Assembly: GCA_965207565.1 (NCBI GenBank) | Contig: CBDBMQ010000035.1 | Coordinates: 1 to 28,516 of the forward strand | Origin: Bin80 sp965207565 | GTDB lineage: Bacteria > Bacteroidota > Rhodothermia > Rhodothermales > Bin80 | DNA: 28,516 nt | Direction of reading: 5' to 3' | Shown: piece by piece, positions 7,056-14,870 of the stretch | Layout: every line of letters starts with the position of its first letter | Numbering within the stretch: the first letter of the stretch is position 1 | Program-made: the position numbers and the translations under genes | The notes under the pieces: generated by a model | The model's input: only the letters and a program-made list of their open reading frames with translations | What the model was told of the DNA's origin: nothing | Databases searched by the model: none

Positions 7056-8516
7056 ATGTGGAAACTAATTCAAGACTACGAGCAAAATCCAGAGACCTTG
7101 GCTACGAGAGAGATCCGGACTTTAGCTGCACTTTGGAATGAACAACGTAATAAGTTGTCTGACGTGAAAGAGTTTGACAGACGCATCAATCGAAAATGGG
7201 CTATTGAAACCGGACTAATTGAGCGCCTTTATTCACTGGATCGTGGTACGACTGAAATCCTGATTCAAAGAGGCCTGGACTCGGCTTTGCTCTCCCATCG
7301 AGCATCTGGAGGAGAAGCGGAACGCACAATTGCAATGATCAGCGACCAGCAGGATGCAATTGAAGGTATTTTTTCATTCGTAAAGCAGGATCGTGAATTG
7401 TCAACAAGCTACATAAAAGAATTGCACGCTATTTTTGTCAGGAACCAAAGGACTACCGAAGGAAGAGATCAATTCGGGGAGATCATCAGAGTAAGTATTG
7501 AGCCTGGGAAATACAAAACGACTCCCAATAATCCGACAAGACCTGATGGCCAAGTTCATGTTTATTGCCCGCCAGAGCATGTAGATTCAGAGATGGATCG
7601 GTTGATCAGTATGCATAGGGAGCATAAAGCCCAAAATATTGCCCCTGAGGTAGAGGCAGCTTGGCTTCATCATAGATTTACACAAATCCATCCATTCACA
7701 GATGGGAATGGTCGGGTGGCCAGAGCATTGGCCACGATGGTGCTGATTCAGAGCGAGAGTTTTCCTCTAGTCGTTCGTGAAGAAAAGCGGCCTGAATACA
7801 TAGAAGCTCTCGAACGAGCTGATAAAGGGAACTTAGCCCCCCTCGTAAACTTTTTCGTATCACTATTGAAGCAGGAATTTATAGATGCATTTGGTGTTAT
7901 CAAAGAGGCAGAGCGGTACTTGAAACTCAGTAAACGGATTGAATCTATAGAGGCGTCGTTTACCAAATCGCAGGTTCAATTAGAGCGAGAATTGAAAATT
8001 ACATTGGATTATGCCAGCGAACTACATGATCTTGTAAAGCGCCGATTGAATGAAGTAGAAGAACAGCTTAAAGGAATAATTCCAGAGAATTTTACCCTCT
8101 ATGTTCATGATGCGGATAGTAATTCTGACCAGGATCATTATTACCACAATCAGATAATTAAAGCTGCCAAGAAGCTTAAATACTATGCCGATACAAGTAT
8201 TTACCGGTCGTGGGTTCGAATGTGCATAAAAGACATTCCCCGTGAATTTTCAATACTGGTGTCGTTCCATGGAATTGGACATGACTTCAAAGGAGTACTC
8301 GTTTGTTCAGTGATTTGGTTTGAAAGAGTGCGGGTTAGTAGGTTCGAATCTGAAATTGGAGATATCATCCCAATATGTAAAGAGGTTTTTTTGATCAACT
8401 ATAAGGATGATCTACAAGAAATGAAGCGACGCTTTGAGAACTGGCTGGATACCCCACTTGAAAGGGGACTGGCACTTTGGCAGAACACGATTCCTAAAAT
8501 TCAGAATCATTCCTAG
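7056..8516 (+). CDS. Fic domain protein with unrecognised C-terminal region
   Basis: A 486-residue protein whose middle carries the Fic (AMPylation) domain: HPFTDGNGRVAR at residues 212-223 matches HxFx(D/E)GNGRxxR, with His212 as catalytic base and the anion-binding GNGR loop intact. The flap region (about 146-176) contains the substrate-docking hairpin. A conserved N-terminal helix with AIETGLIERLY (49-59) may hold an autoinhibitory Glu (E51), although it does not fit the (S/T)xxxE(G/N) consensus exactly. Residues 290-340 form a probable coiled coil, and 345-486 an alpha/beta-looking region that I cannot assign. There is no small antitoxin gene next to it. It stands alone between an operon end and IS debris and looks more A+T-rich than its neighbours, which suggests acquisition. 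The target is unknown. Confidence 0.88.
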   Translation: MWKLIQDYEQNPETLATREIRTLAALWNEQRNKLSDVKEFDRRINRKWAIETGLIERLYSLDRGTTEILIQRGLDSALLSHRASGGEAERTIAMISDQQDAIEGIFSFVKQDRELSTSYIKELHAIFVRNQRTTEGRDQFGEIIRVSIEPGKYKTTPNNPTRPDGQVHVYCPPEHVDSEMDRLISMHREHKAQNIAPEVEAAWLHHRFTQIHPFTDGNGRVARALATMVLIQSESFPLVVREEKRPEYIEALERADKGNLAPLVNFFVSLLKQEFIDAFGVIKEAERYLKLSKRIESIEASFTKSQVQLERELKITLDYASELHDLVKRRLNEVEEQLKGIIPENFTLYVHDADSNSDQDHYYHNQIIKAAKKLKYYADTSIYRSWVRMCIKDIPREFSILVSFHGIGHDFKGVLVCSVIWFERVRVSRFESEIGDIIPICKEVFLINYKDDLQEMKRRFENWLDTPLERGLALWQNTIPKIQNHS

Positions 8517-8533
8517 TTCATGCCCCGAACGTA

Positions 8534-8590
8534 GCGGCAACCTCTGCAACTCCCCCCACTCAGAGTACTTAATATTGTTGCTTCTGCCGC
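8534..8590. repeat. Nested inverted repeats between convergent genes
   Basis: Between the convergent fic and DUF4293 genes, GCGGCA (8534-8539) pairs with TGCCGC (8585-8590), GCAAC (8537-8541) with GTTGC (8577-8581), and CTCTG (8542-8546) with CAGAG (8561-8565). Together they could fold into one long interrupted hairpin and act as a transcription end for both genes. There is no T-run, so it is not a standard intrinsic terminator. Confidence 0.3.
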
Positions 8591-8615
8591 AATTTGCGTA
8601 CATAATCTGCCAGCA

Positions 8616-9023
8616 TCAACCACGTAGGCGATCCACCTGACTCAACAGCTTAAGATTGCGAGTCAATATACGTACAGATACGGAGAGAAAGATATATCCC
8701 AACATTGGTGAAAATCGGGACACGATGAATCCCCAAAACTGCTCCTGGATAACAGACGATCCATCAAATGCACCGGTGCTCCATAAGAGGTAGTAGTAGA
8801 GGATCAGCAGCAAAACAATGGCCATCCGCACAGTTTTGAGAACGCTAACCTGCTTCTCAGGCCTTCCATGAAGCAGCAGGCTGCCCAGAAGCACCGGAGC
8901 CATCAAAATCAAGCCGATTCTGGCGAACTGAACTGCACCGCTAGAAGATGGGACCGCACTGAAGAGGAGGAGTGAGAAGGCCAATGCAGATAAAACCAGA
9001 AAAACTGTGTGAGTCCGTCCCAT
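8616..9023 (-). CDS. DUF4293 family integral membrane protein
   Basis: A 135-residue protein with four predicted transmembrane helices (roughly residues 6-22, 33-52, 65-82 and 98-118). Its ending, RILTRNLKLLSQVDRLRG, corresponds to the conserved cytoplasmic tail I associate with DUF4293 (a charged helix ending ..S-x-DRLR). Size and topology agree with the family, which is found in Bacteroidota and has no known function. It is a lone minus-strand gene, convergent with fic, with IS debris behind its promoter side. Confidence 0.65.
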   Translation of the reverse strand: MGRTHTVFLVLSALAFSLLLFSAVPSSSGAVQFARIGLILMAPVLLGSLLLHGRPEKQVSVLKTVRMAIVLLLILYYYLLWSTGAFDGSSVIQEQFWGFIVSRFSPMLGYIFLSVSVRILTRNLKLLSQVDRLRG

Positions 9024-9062
9024 AAGATCATAAAAGATTTGATTGCACAGTAGAGCCTATCG

Positions 9063-9070
9063 CAAAATTA
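9063..9070 (-). promoter_or_regulatory. Candidate Bacteroidota-type -7 element upstream of DUF4293
   Basis: On the minus strand the sequence TAATTTTG fits the TAnnTTTG consensus of the Bacteroidota housekeeping promoter. It lies 40 bases before the DUF4293 start, a reasonable 5'-UTR distance. No convincing -33 TTTG partner is visible, so this is only a candidate. Confidence 0.25.
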
Positions 9071-9209
9071 TCCGCCGAAATTGGAGCTGAGTGACCTGAT
9101 GAAGAATCCGAATTGGGGTAGTTGTCCTGGACTTCGCGTGCGATTGCATATGTTTCTGCTGTCTACTCAAAATGCAGCCTATCTGTTTCCAATCAGATCT
9201 GCAACCTAG

Positions 9210-9240
9210 CCTCTCTCCGGTTGTACCAACCGCGGAGGGG
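9210..9240. repeat. Imperfect 14-bp hairpin with 3-base loop
   Basis: Bases 9210-9223 and 9227-9240 are complementary at 11 of 14 positions around the loop TAC, with a perfect core GGTTG/CAACC. It sits 54 bases before the truncated ISL3-type transposase and could be a leftover IS end or a small hairpin. The rest of 9071-9293 contains no gene I can support. Confidence 0.3.
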
Positions 9241-9293
9241 AAGCGGAATCGACAATCCAGGTATTCCGTAAGAAGCTTGAACGAAATACATCA

Positions 9294-9647
9294 GTGCAAA
9301 TGGATGTTTTGATGCCCCAGATTCACTCCCACCTGGATTTAGGGAAAGACTGGATTGTTGACCAGATATTGCTCAATATAGATAAGCAATCTGTTCTTTT
9401 ATACGTTTCGCATTCCGGTGAAGAATTGACTTGCCCCGAGACCGGCGAAAAGACGATGTTGTATGACCATACCCAGGAGCAAGTATGGCGTCATTTAGAT
9501 TTATGGGAATACAAGTGTTTTATTCATTGTCAGGTTCCACGCGTTAAGTCTGCGTCCGGGATCAAACCGATCAAGGTTCCCTGGGAAAAAAAATCCAGTC
9601 GAGTTACGCCTTCATTTGAGCGCGGGAAGGATGGATCTACTGCTTAG
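9294..9647 (+). pseudogene. ISL3-family transposase, N-terminal fragment
   Basis: A 117-codon frame (GTG at 9294 or ATG at 9300) that matches the N-terminal zinc-finger region of ISL3-type transposases: a CPETG segment in the position of the usual CPxCG, then YDHTQEQVWRHLDLWEYKCF, VPRVK and VPW. Several metal-binding Cys are lost: the first CxxC is CPET, and the later C-x-x-C-G reads SASG. Intact proteins are about 400 residues with a DDE domain; that domain is absent, and no continuation was found downstream in 9648-9753. Read as a decayed insertion-sequence remnant. Confidence 0.7.
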
Positions 9648-9753
9648 ACACCGGCAGCGAGGTGCATCCACTCTAAATTGAATCCGGGCGATTGAACAGG
9701 TCGACAGGGATTCTTACGCCGCCGGAATTTACCTGCGAAGCAGTCCATGTCTC

Positions 9754-10779
9754 TCAACAAGGGGGCTTGGTGTTTTCGGCAACCAACTGCACGATCCGAT
9801 CTGTCATGACTTCGGTAGATGCCGTACCGCCAACATCCGGGGTTAAACTCATTCCTTCTTCATAGGCACACCATACTGCCCGTTCAATCCGCATTGCGGC
9901 CTCGACCTCTCCTATATGATGCAATAAAAGTGCAGACGAGCGAATTAATGCCGTGGGATTCGCCTTGGATTGCCCAGTAATATCAGGGGCACTCCCATGA
10001 ACCGCCTCGAATACGGCTGCCTCATCTCCAATATTCGCACCTGGAACGATACCTAAGCCACCTACAAGTCCTGCACACAGGTCACTCAAGATATCTCCAA
10101 ACAGGTTCGTTGTCACAATGCAGTCGAATGCGTCGGGTTGTATGACCAACTGCATTGCCATATTATCTATGATAAAATGGTCGAACTGGACACTTGAATA
10201 TTCTTGAGCGATTCTACGGGCTTCCTCCAGGAAAAGGCCGGTTGAGAGCTTCAGAACATTTGCCTTGTGTACTGCCGTCAGTCGCTTGCGTTGGTTTGCT
10301 ACAACCCATTCGAATGCATAGCGAAGGATCCGCTGTGACCCCTTACGTGTAATCCGCGCGATAGAATCTGCAATTTCTAGACGCTCGTCATAGCTCTCAA
10401 TCCCCGAATATAATCCTTCCGTATTCTCCCGGAAAATAACTAGATCAACGTCTGGAAACGGGGTCTCGATGCCAGGCAAGCGTTTGCAAGGGCGGAGATT
10501 TACGAACAGATCCAGTTTCTGACGAAGCGAAACATTCACACTCCGAAATCCCCTGCCAACAGGGGTCGTAACTGGTCCCTTCAAGGCAAGACGATTTCTC
10601 CGTATCGAATTAAGTACATCGTTAGGCAAGGGATGTCCCCGTTTTTCAATCCCTGCATACCCCACTTCCTCAAACCGCTCCCAGCGTATATCTACTCCCG
10701 TTGCAGCAACAACCTTGCAGGTAGCTTCCGTGACTTCAGGGCCAATTCCATCTCCAGGCACCAAGGTAATCGTATACAT
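9754..10779 (-). CDS. NAD-type isocitrate dehydrogenase (isocitrate/isopropylmalate family)
   Basis: Oxidative decarboxylation of a 2-hydroxy acid, most likely isocitrate to 2-oxoglutarate, in the cytoplasm. Started at 10779 it has 341 residues and opens MYTITLVPGDGIGPEV. Substrate-loop Ser80 in SVNVSLRQKLDL, LRP at 95-97, RENTEGLYSGIE at 117-128, the Lys in TAVHKANVLK and the Mg-binding Asp in TNLFGDILSD are all present, as is the GSAPDITG cofactor loop. ENTEGLYSGIE and the Ser in the substrate loop favour NAD-isocitrate dehydrogenase over 3-isopropylmalate dehydrogenase; homoisocitrate dehydrogenase is a less likely alternative. The frame extends upstream to 10842, but that extra sequence runs into a terminator and is rejected. 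Confidence 0.85.
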   Translation of the reverse strand: MYTITLVPGDGIGPEVTEATCKVVAATGVDIRWERFEEVGYAGIEKRGHPLPNDVLNSIRRNRLALKGPVTTPVGRGFRSVNVSLRQKLDLFVNLRPCKRLPGIETPFPDVDLVIFRENTEGLYSGIESYDERLEIADSIARITRKGSQRILRYAFEWVVANQRKRLTAVHKANVLKLSTGLFLEEARRIAQEYSSVQFDHFIIDNMAMQLVIQPDAFDCIVTTNLFGDILSDLCAGLVGGLGIVPGANIGDEAAVFEAVHGSAPDITGQSKANPTALIRSSALLLHHIGEVEAAMRIERAVWCAYEEGMSLTPDVGGTASTEVMTDRIVQLVAENTKPPC

Positions 10780-10821
10780 GCCAAAATTAATGCTGTTGAC
10801 CGGATACTCCCTGCAGGCTAT

Positions 10822-10860
10822 AAAGAAAAAGGGTAGCAGCACACACTCGCACCACTACCC
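10822..10860 (-). terminator. Intrinsic terminator after the exb operon
   Basis: Read on the minus strand, GGGTAGTGG pairs with CTGCTACCC (six Watson-Crick pairs, two wobbles, then another G-C) around a loop of about ten bases and is followed immediately by TTTTTCTTT. It lies 59 bases past the stop of the second exbD and 43 bases before the isocitrate dehydrogenase start, which separates the two transcription units. Confidence 0.7.
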
Positions 10861-10918
10861 AAGAAAAACCTAAATCGGCTCTGTACTCAGCCTGCAAGTA
10901 CGGACACCCTGAGTCTAC

Positions 10919-11374
10919 TCAAATATTCGATATATCTCGTCTGGATGAATAACTGATTCGAAGAGTTCCTGCTTTTCGGAGCTCTCCCTGAACATCGGTT
11001 ACAACACCCATCTCTGATTCTTCATCCACCCTGAGCGATACGATCAATCTCGGCTGCTCATTCAGTTTCCGATACATAATTGATCGAACATTGGTCAGGT
11101 CTTCAATGACGGCATCATCAATTTGCACCTTTGTGTCGCCAACCCTGTTTCCAGGTAGTTTCTCTGGCCCCATCCATACGTACGATACGTAGCGCTTTTG
11201 TTCAATCTTTGTCAATGCTTCCGCTTGCGGAAGAATCGTTCGAACCTGAACTTCCTGCTCCCGCAACACGGTCGTTACCATGAAAAAGATTAAGAGCATA
11301 AAGATGATATCCGGCAGTGACGCCGTAGAAATCTCGGGCTTAGCTTTAGATTTTTTTGTAAAGTGAGCAGCCAT
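10919..11374 (-). CDS. exbD: ExbD/TolR biopolymer transport protein, second copy
   Basis: Stator-type subunit that, with ExbB, uses the proton gradient to energise TonB-dependent uptake or Tol-like functions. The 151-residue protein has a short basic N-terminus, one transmembrane helix at about residues 20-38 (SLPDIIFMLLIFFMVTTVL) with the conserved proton-conducting Asp at its start, and a periplasmic domain with a VSLRVDEESEMGVVTDV segment typical of the family. It is last of four co-directional genes, 14 bases after the first exbD, and ends before a clear terminator. Two different ExbD subunits in a row is common in Bacteroidota and suggests a mixed ExbD dimer. Confidence 0.9.
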   Translation of the reverse strand: MAAHFTKKSKAKPEISTASLPDIIFMLLIFFMVTTVLREQEVQVRTILPQAEALTKIEQKRYVSYVWMGPEKLPGNRVGDTKVQIDDAVIEDLTNVRSIMYRKLNEQPRLIVSLRVDEESEMGVVTDVQGELRKAGTLRISYSSRRDISNI

Positions 11375-11388
11375 TATACTTCTCAGAT

Positions 11389-11949
11389 TCAGTTTCCAGG
11401 ATCCGGCTCAGCCAAAGAGACTTGTGCCGGCCACTTATCGCGAATTTCGTTTTCTTCGCCGGATTCCAATTCAGACCGATATTCAACATAGTTGGCATGC
11501 CCCATTGACCGAGCCTCAATATCCCAAATCTCGAAATAGGCCATCCAGACCTCATCAAGCGTCTGGATGTAAAGGTTGTACGGGGTCAAACGGTCCGTCT
11601 TTATGGACACAACTGCCTTAGACGGAGAGTCCGAATAGCGTGCGTCCGCGCCATTATTCTGAACATGGGTCAAAACCTCGTTGCGGATCTGTCCTACAGA
11701 CGAGGGTAAATCCTCAAGAAGAACCTGTCCCTGAGCATTAATTAGAACCTTAAGCATGTTGCGATCACTGACCGGAGGTGGCGGAGTCGTCTCATCCGGT
11801 TCCGGTGGCAACGTCATACCAATCCCGGTATCTACGTCAATCGTAGTGGTAACCAGGAAGAAGATGAGGAGCAAAAAGGCGATATCCGCCATCGAAGATG
11901 TGGGAATTTCAGCACCCTGTCGCTTCTTTTTCTTGGCAAGTACACCCAT
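11389..11949 (-). CDS. exbD: ExbD/TolR biopolymer transport protein, first copy
   Basis: The longer of the two ExbD-like subunits, at 186 residues. A basic start (MGVLAKKKKRQ) precedes SMADIAFLLLIFFLVTTTID, one transmembrane helix with the conserved Asp at residue 22. The periplasmic part contains a proline-rich linker (PPEPDETTPPPPVSD), a beta-rich ExbD fold and a C-terminal extension of about 35 residues, rich in acidic and aromatic residues, that the second copy lacks. It lies 21 bases after the small membrane protein and 14 bases before the second exbD. Confidence 0.92.
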   Translation of the reverse strand: MGVLAKKKKRQGAEIPTSSMADIAFLLLIFFLVTTTIDVDTGIGMTLPPEPDETTPPPPVSDRNMLKVLINAQGQVLLEDLPSSVGQIRNEVLTHVQNNGADARYSDSPSKAVVSIKTDRLTPYNLYIQTLDEVWMAYFEIWDIEARSMGHANYVEYRSELESGEENEIRDKWPAQVSLAEPDPGN

Positions 11950-11970
11950 TAGGATAAAAGTCTAGGTAGG

Positions 11971-12234
11971 TCAGGAAACAAGGTTCTTAACGCCCGACAC
12001 CAGAAGTGCAAGAAGTGTCAGCGCAAGGGATATGATGATCGTCATAATGCCCGCATCGGTCCAAGTCGGCAATGCAAGTCCAAGAATCAGGAATAACACC
12101 GGCGGAACTGCTACGAATGCGACCGAGAGCATCTTCACCTTGCCAAACATAAGACTGCGAATTCCAGATGCCAGCATGACCAACAAGCCGAGGCCAATCA
12201 GTGCAAAAACGATATAGAGGGCAACGTTAAGCAT
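11971..12234 (-). CDS. Small three-helix membrane protein in the exb operon
   Basis: An 87-residue, almost wholly hydrophobic protein with three likely membrane helices (about residues 5-24, 36-55 and 60-82) and short basic loops (RSLMFGK, VKNL). I do not recognise a named family. Its position between exbB (46 bases upstream) and the first exbD (21 bases downstream) strongly suggests that it is an accessory or assembly part of this ExbB-ExbD machine. It has no obvious proton-path Asp/Glu apart from one Asp (residue 61) near the third helix. Confidence 0.75.
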   Translation of the reverse strand: MLNVALYIVFALIGLGLLVMLASGIRSLMFGKVKMLSVAFVAVPPVLFLILGLALPTWTDAGIMTIIISLALTLLALLVSGVKNLVS

Positions 12235-12280
12235 AAAATCTTGGTTTTTTGGGTATGAAACCCCGATTAACAGGCTGCCC

Positions 12281-12967
12281 TTAGGAGTGTGAAGACTCCT
12301 TCATGACAAGAGAATCAATCAATTCAATTGAGGCTTCTTCCATCTCTACAACGATTCTATCAATTTTAGATACTGCATAATTGTAGAAGAACTGTAGAAT
12401 GATCGCAACAATCAAACCGAATACCGTGGTCAAGAGTGCAATCTTGATGCCTCGGGCTACCAAACTTGGGGAAATATCGCCTGCCGCTTCAATCGCGTCA
12501 AACGCAGCAACCATTCCAATAACAGTCCCGAGGAACCCAAACATCGGAGCCAATGCAATAAAGAGTGACAGCCATACAAGACCACGCTCCAAGAAGCTCA
12601 TCTCAATCGAGCCGTAGGCAACGACAGCTTTTTCCACGGCTTCAATTCCCTCATCTGAGCGCATTAAGCCGGCTTGAAAAACTGCAGCGACCGGCCCGCG
12701 CGTTGCTGCACATATCTCCTCAGCAGCAGACACCCCACCATCCTGCAGAGCCTCTTTGACGCTAACAATAAATTTGCGAGTGTTCACATCAGCAAGGATT
12801 AGCTGAATCACACGTTCAAATGCTATGGCAAGACCGACAATCAGAATAATCAAGACGGGCCACATGAATTCGCCCCCCTGATTGAAATAATTTACCAGTA
12901 CATTTATCATGCCTTCATTTGCAGCAGCTGCATCTTGAGCTAACATGATGTTCCCGAAAAGCTTCAT
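12281..12967 (-). CDS. exbB: ExbB/TolQ/MotA proton-channel protein
   Basis: Forms the pentameric inner-membrane channel around an ExbD dimer and converts the proton gradient into mechanical work on TonB or a Tol-like partner. At 228 residues it has helix 1 at about 35-55, a cytoplasmic loop (residues 60-125), and the conserved helix 2-3 hairpin: LALAPMFGFLGTVIGMVAAFD-like sequence at about 137-157, with the TVIGM signature, then helix 3 at about 170-195. The start is supported by a consensus GGAGG at 12976-12980, eight bases upstream. First gene of the operon exbB - small membrane protein - exbD - exbD. Confidence 0.93.
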   Translation of the reverse strand: MKLFGNIMLAQDAAAANEGMINVLVNYFNQGGEFMWPVLIILIVGLAIAFERVIQLILADVNTRKFIVSVKEALQDGGVSAAEEICAATRGPVAAVFQAGLMRSDEGIEAVEKAVVAYGSIEMSFLERGLVWLSLFIALAPMFGFLGTVIGMVAAFDAIEAAGDISPSLVARGIKIALLTTVFGLIVAIILQFFYNYAVSKIDRIVVEMEEASIELIDSLVMKESSHS

Positions 12968-13025
12968 GGACTAGTCCTCCAGAAAATTGATTAGAATTTT
13001 AAGTGCTAAGTGTCGAACGATCCCC

Positions 13026-13055
13026 AATATACTACCTATTCAACAATCCTGCCAA
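13026..13055 (-). promoter_or_regulatory. Candidate promoter of the exb operon
   Basis: On the minus strand TTGGCA (13050-13055) and TATATT (13026-13031) are separated by 18 bases, each matching the classic sigma-70 -35 and -10 boxes at five of six positions. The start would give a leader of about 50 bases before exbB. Housekeeping promoters in Bacteroidota usually use different boxes, so this is tentative. Confidence 0.35.
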
Positions 13056-13101
13056 ACGATTACTCCAACCAGGTAGATCGAGGATTTGGCTAAAGTTAAT
13101 G

Positions 13102-13115
13102 TTTTCCGCGGAAAA
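13102..13115. promoter_or_regulatory. 14-bp perfect palindrome upstream of exbB, possible operator
   Basis: TTTTCCGCGGAAAA is a perfect 14-bp palindrome with no spacer, 135 bases upstream of exbB and 47 bases upstream of its candidate -35 box, just past the stop of the S41 protease gene. With no T-run after it, it is not a terminator; a symmetric binding site for a dimeric regulator is the simplest reading. Confidence 0.4.
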
Positions 13116-13133
13116 TGCAATGCAATATGCACA

Positions 13134-14774
13134 TTATTGCTGAGCTATATTTTTTGCTTCGGGCCAAAGCTTCAGAGCCTCTTGCAAGGTACGGTCTTCT
13201 GGATGCATGATTGGGTAAAATGCTTCAAGATCAAAAAGACGCACTGCCAGTCTGGCCTTTATCCGTGCCTCAAGATAAGGTCTATCCGCCTCTATCTCAG
13301 CATGATCAAACATATCTTCCCCCGTACCGATCTGTATTCCTCTGACGCGTGCATAATCTAGGAAGCCCTGATATTCGGCCTCTGGAATTTCGAACGATTC
13401 CAAAAAACTATCCCGCTGATCTCCCCAGTGGGCGGTTAATGCCTCTCCTTCACGGTCATACCACATGCGAGCGTATGTATTTGCAACGTCGCGACTCAGG
13501 ATTGCACGCAAAAACAGTGACGCGGAATCAACCTCCACGATAAAGTCCGGCAGGACCCCCCCGCCTCCCATCACTGCCCGCCCACTGACCGTTTCGTAGA
13601 TCAATGAATCCGGGATACTATCCATGATTTCCTGAGCACTCAGCAATGCGGTGTTCTCATGCATTTCACGCTTTAAGTTCAAGTACTCTTCACGGTCACC
13701 ATCAACATATGGAGTTTGAATTAATCTCCCAGACGGCGTATAGTAACGAGCAATGGTCACGCGCATTGCGCTCCCATCCGGCAGGGTATGCTGTTGTTGT
13801 ACAAGTCCTTTCCCGAAGGTCCTCCGGCCGACAATAAGCCCGCGATCATGATCCTGCAAGGCTCCAGCCACAATCTCACTAGCCGATGCAGAAGCCTCGT
13901 TCACCAGTACAATGATCGGCTCATCTTCAAGTAGTCCTGCTGAGGTGCCAAAAAACGAATGGTTGGCATCCCGAATGCGCCCCTTCTGGGATACAATCAA
14001 TGCATCGTCGGGGAGAAATTCATCCGAGAGTTGGACGGCCATTTCCATATAACCGCCCGAATTTCCGCGCAGATCCAGCATCAGGCGTTGCATGCCTTGG
14101 GACTTGAGGCGACCAACAGCATCCCGAAATTCTCTGTGCGTTGTTCCTGAGAAGCGATTGATCTTAATAAATCCGGTGACCTCGTCAATCATGTACGCCA
14201 CGTCAACAGCATACAACGGGATACGATCACGTATAATCGTGAAGCCTATTGGATCCGAATGGCCTGGCCGAACCACCACTATATCTACTGGGGTACCGCG
14301 TGGACCCTTTAGAGTGCGCTGAACATCCGCAGTTTCAAAGCCAATGGTGCTCTGCCCATCCACTTCTATGATTCGATCTCCAGAATGGAGACCTACTTCT
14401 TCACTTGGTCCCTCGGGAATTACACTGAGCACGATTAATGTATCCTGCCCTTGCTCTCCCTCAATAAACTCAAACGAGATCCCAATTCCCTCAAAACCAC
14501 CACTAAAATCTTCCTCCACGCGACGCATCGTCTCTGCATCAATGTATACCGAGTGAGGATCCAGTTCGTCTAGCATTCCCTCTAAAGCATGTTCGGCAAG
14601 AGCCCCCGAATCCACATCCTCCACATAGCGTTCATTGATGACGAGGAATGCATGCTCCAGTTTTTTTAATGCGGCCCTCGTATCATCCGACGACGCAGAC
14701 TCCAGTTGCATCCCCAGCAGTACACCGGCAGCCAACACTAAGACACTAAATACTATTTTTGTGTGAACCCTCAT
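13134..14774 (-). CDS. S41 family C-terminal processing peptidase
   Basis: A periplasmic serine protease that trims or degrades envelope proteins, recognising their C-termini. The 546-residue protein has an N-terminal signal/anchor (about residues 5-22), a PDZ domain (about 92-175, with the GIGISF start and SGDRIIEVDG) and the S41 catalytic domain (about 195-380). The nucleophile should be Ser297 in NEASASASEIVAGALQD and the general base Lys322 in RRTFGKGLVQ, 25 residues apart as in plant D1 processing protease. The C-terminal 130 residues form the helical extension common in this group. A GAGGG lies about seven bases before the ATG. It is divergent from the acylase gene across a 96-base gap; the gap to exbB is 166 bases. 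Confidence 0.93.
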   Translation of the reverse strand: MRVHTKIVFSVLVLAAGVLLGMQLESASSDDTRAALKKLEHAFLVINERYVEDVDSGALAEHALEGMLDELDPHSVYIDAETMRRVEEDFSGGFEGIGISFEFIEGEQGQDTLIVLSVIPEGPSEEVGLHSGDRIIEVDGQSTIGFETADVQRTLKGPRGTPVDIVVVRPGHSDPIGFTIIRDRIPLYAVDVAYMIDEVTGFIKINRFSGTTHREFRDAVGRLKSQGMQRLMLDLRGNSGGYMEMAVQLSDEFLPDDALIVSQKGRIRDANHSFFGTSAGLLEDEPIIVLVNEASASASEIVAGALQDHDRGLIVGRRTFGKGLVQQQHTLPDGSAMRVTIARYYTPSGRLIQTPYVDGDREEYLNLKREMHENTALLSAQEIMDSIPDSLIYETVSGRAVMGGGGVLPDFIVEVDSASLFLRAILSRDVANTYARMWYDREGEALTAHWGDQRDSFLESFEIPEAEYQGFLDYARVRGIQIGTGEDMFDHAEIEADRPYLEARIKARLAVRLFDLEAFYPIMHPEDRTLQEALKLWPEAKNIAQQ

Positions 14775-14870
14775 AGAATTCCCTCTTGTCTCCGTGGATA
14801 GTTAAAGCAACAAACCATGCAACAATCGCACCGCATAATGGATCCAATCCCCATAAGATAAGCTGTTCAC

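Noticed and set aside
9210..9240. Hairpin as an intrinsic terminator
   Set aside because: No T-run follows on either strand, and no gene ends there.
10780..10842. N-terminal extension of isocitrate dehydrogenase
   Set aside because: The extra 21 residues do not fit the family, and their DNA overlaps an intrinsic terminator.
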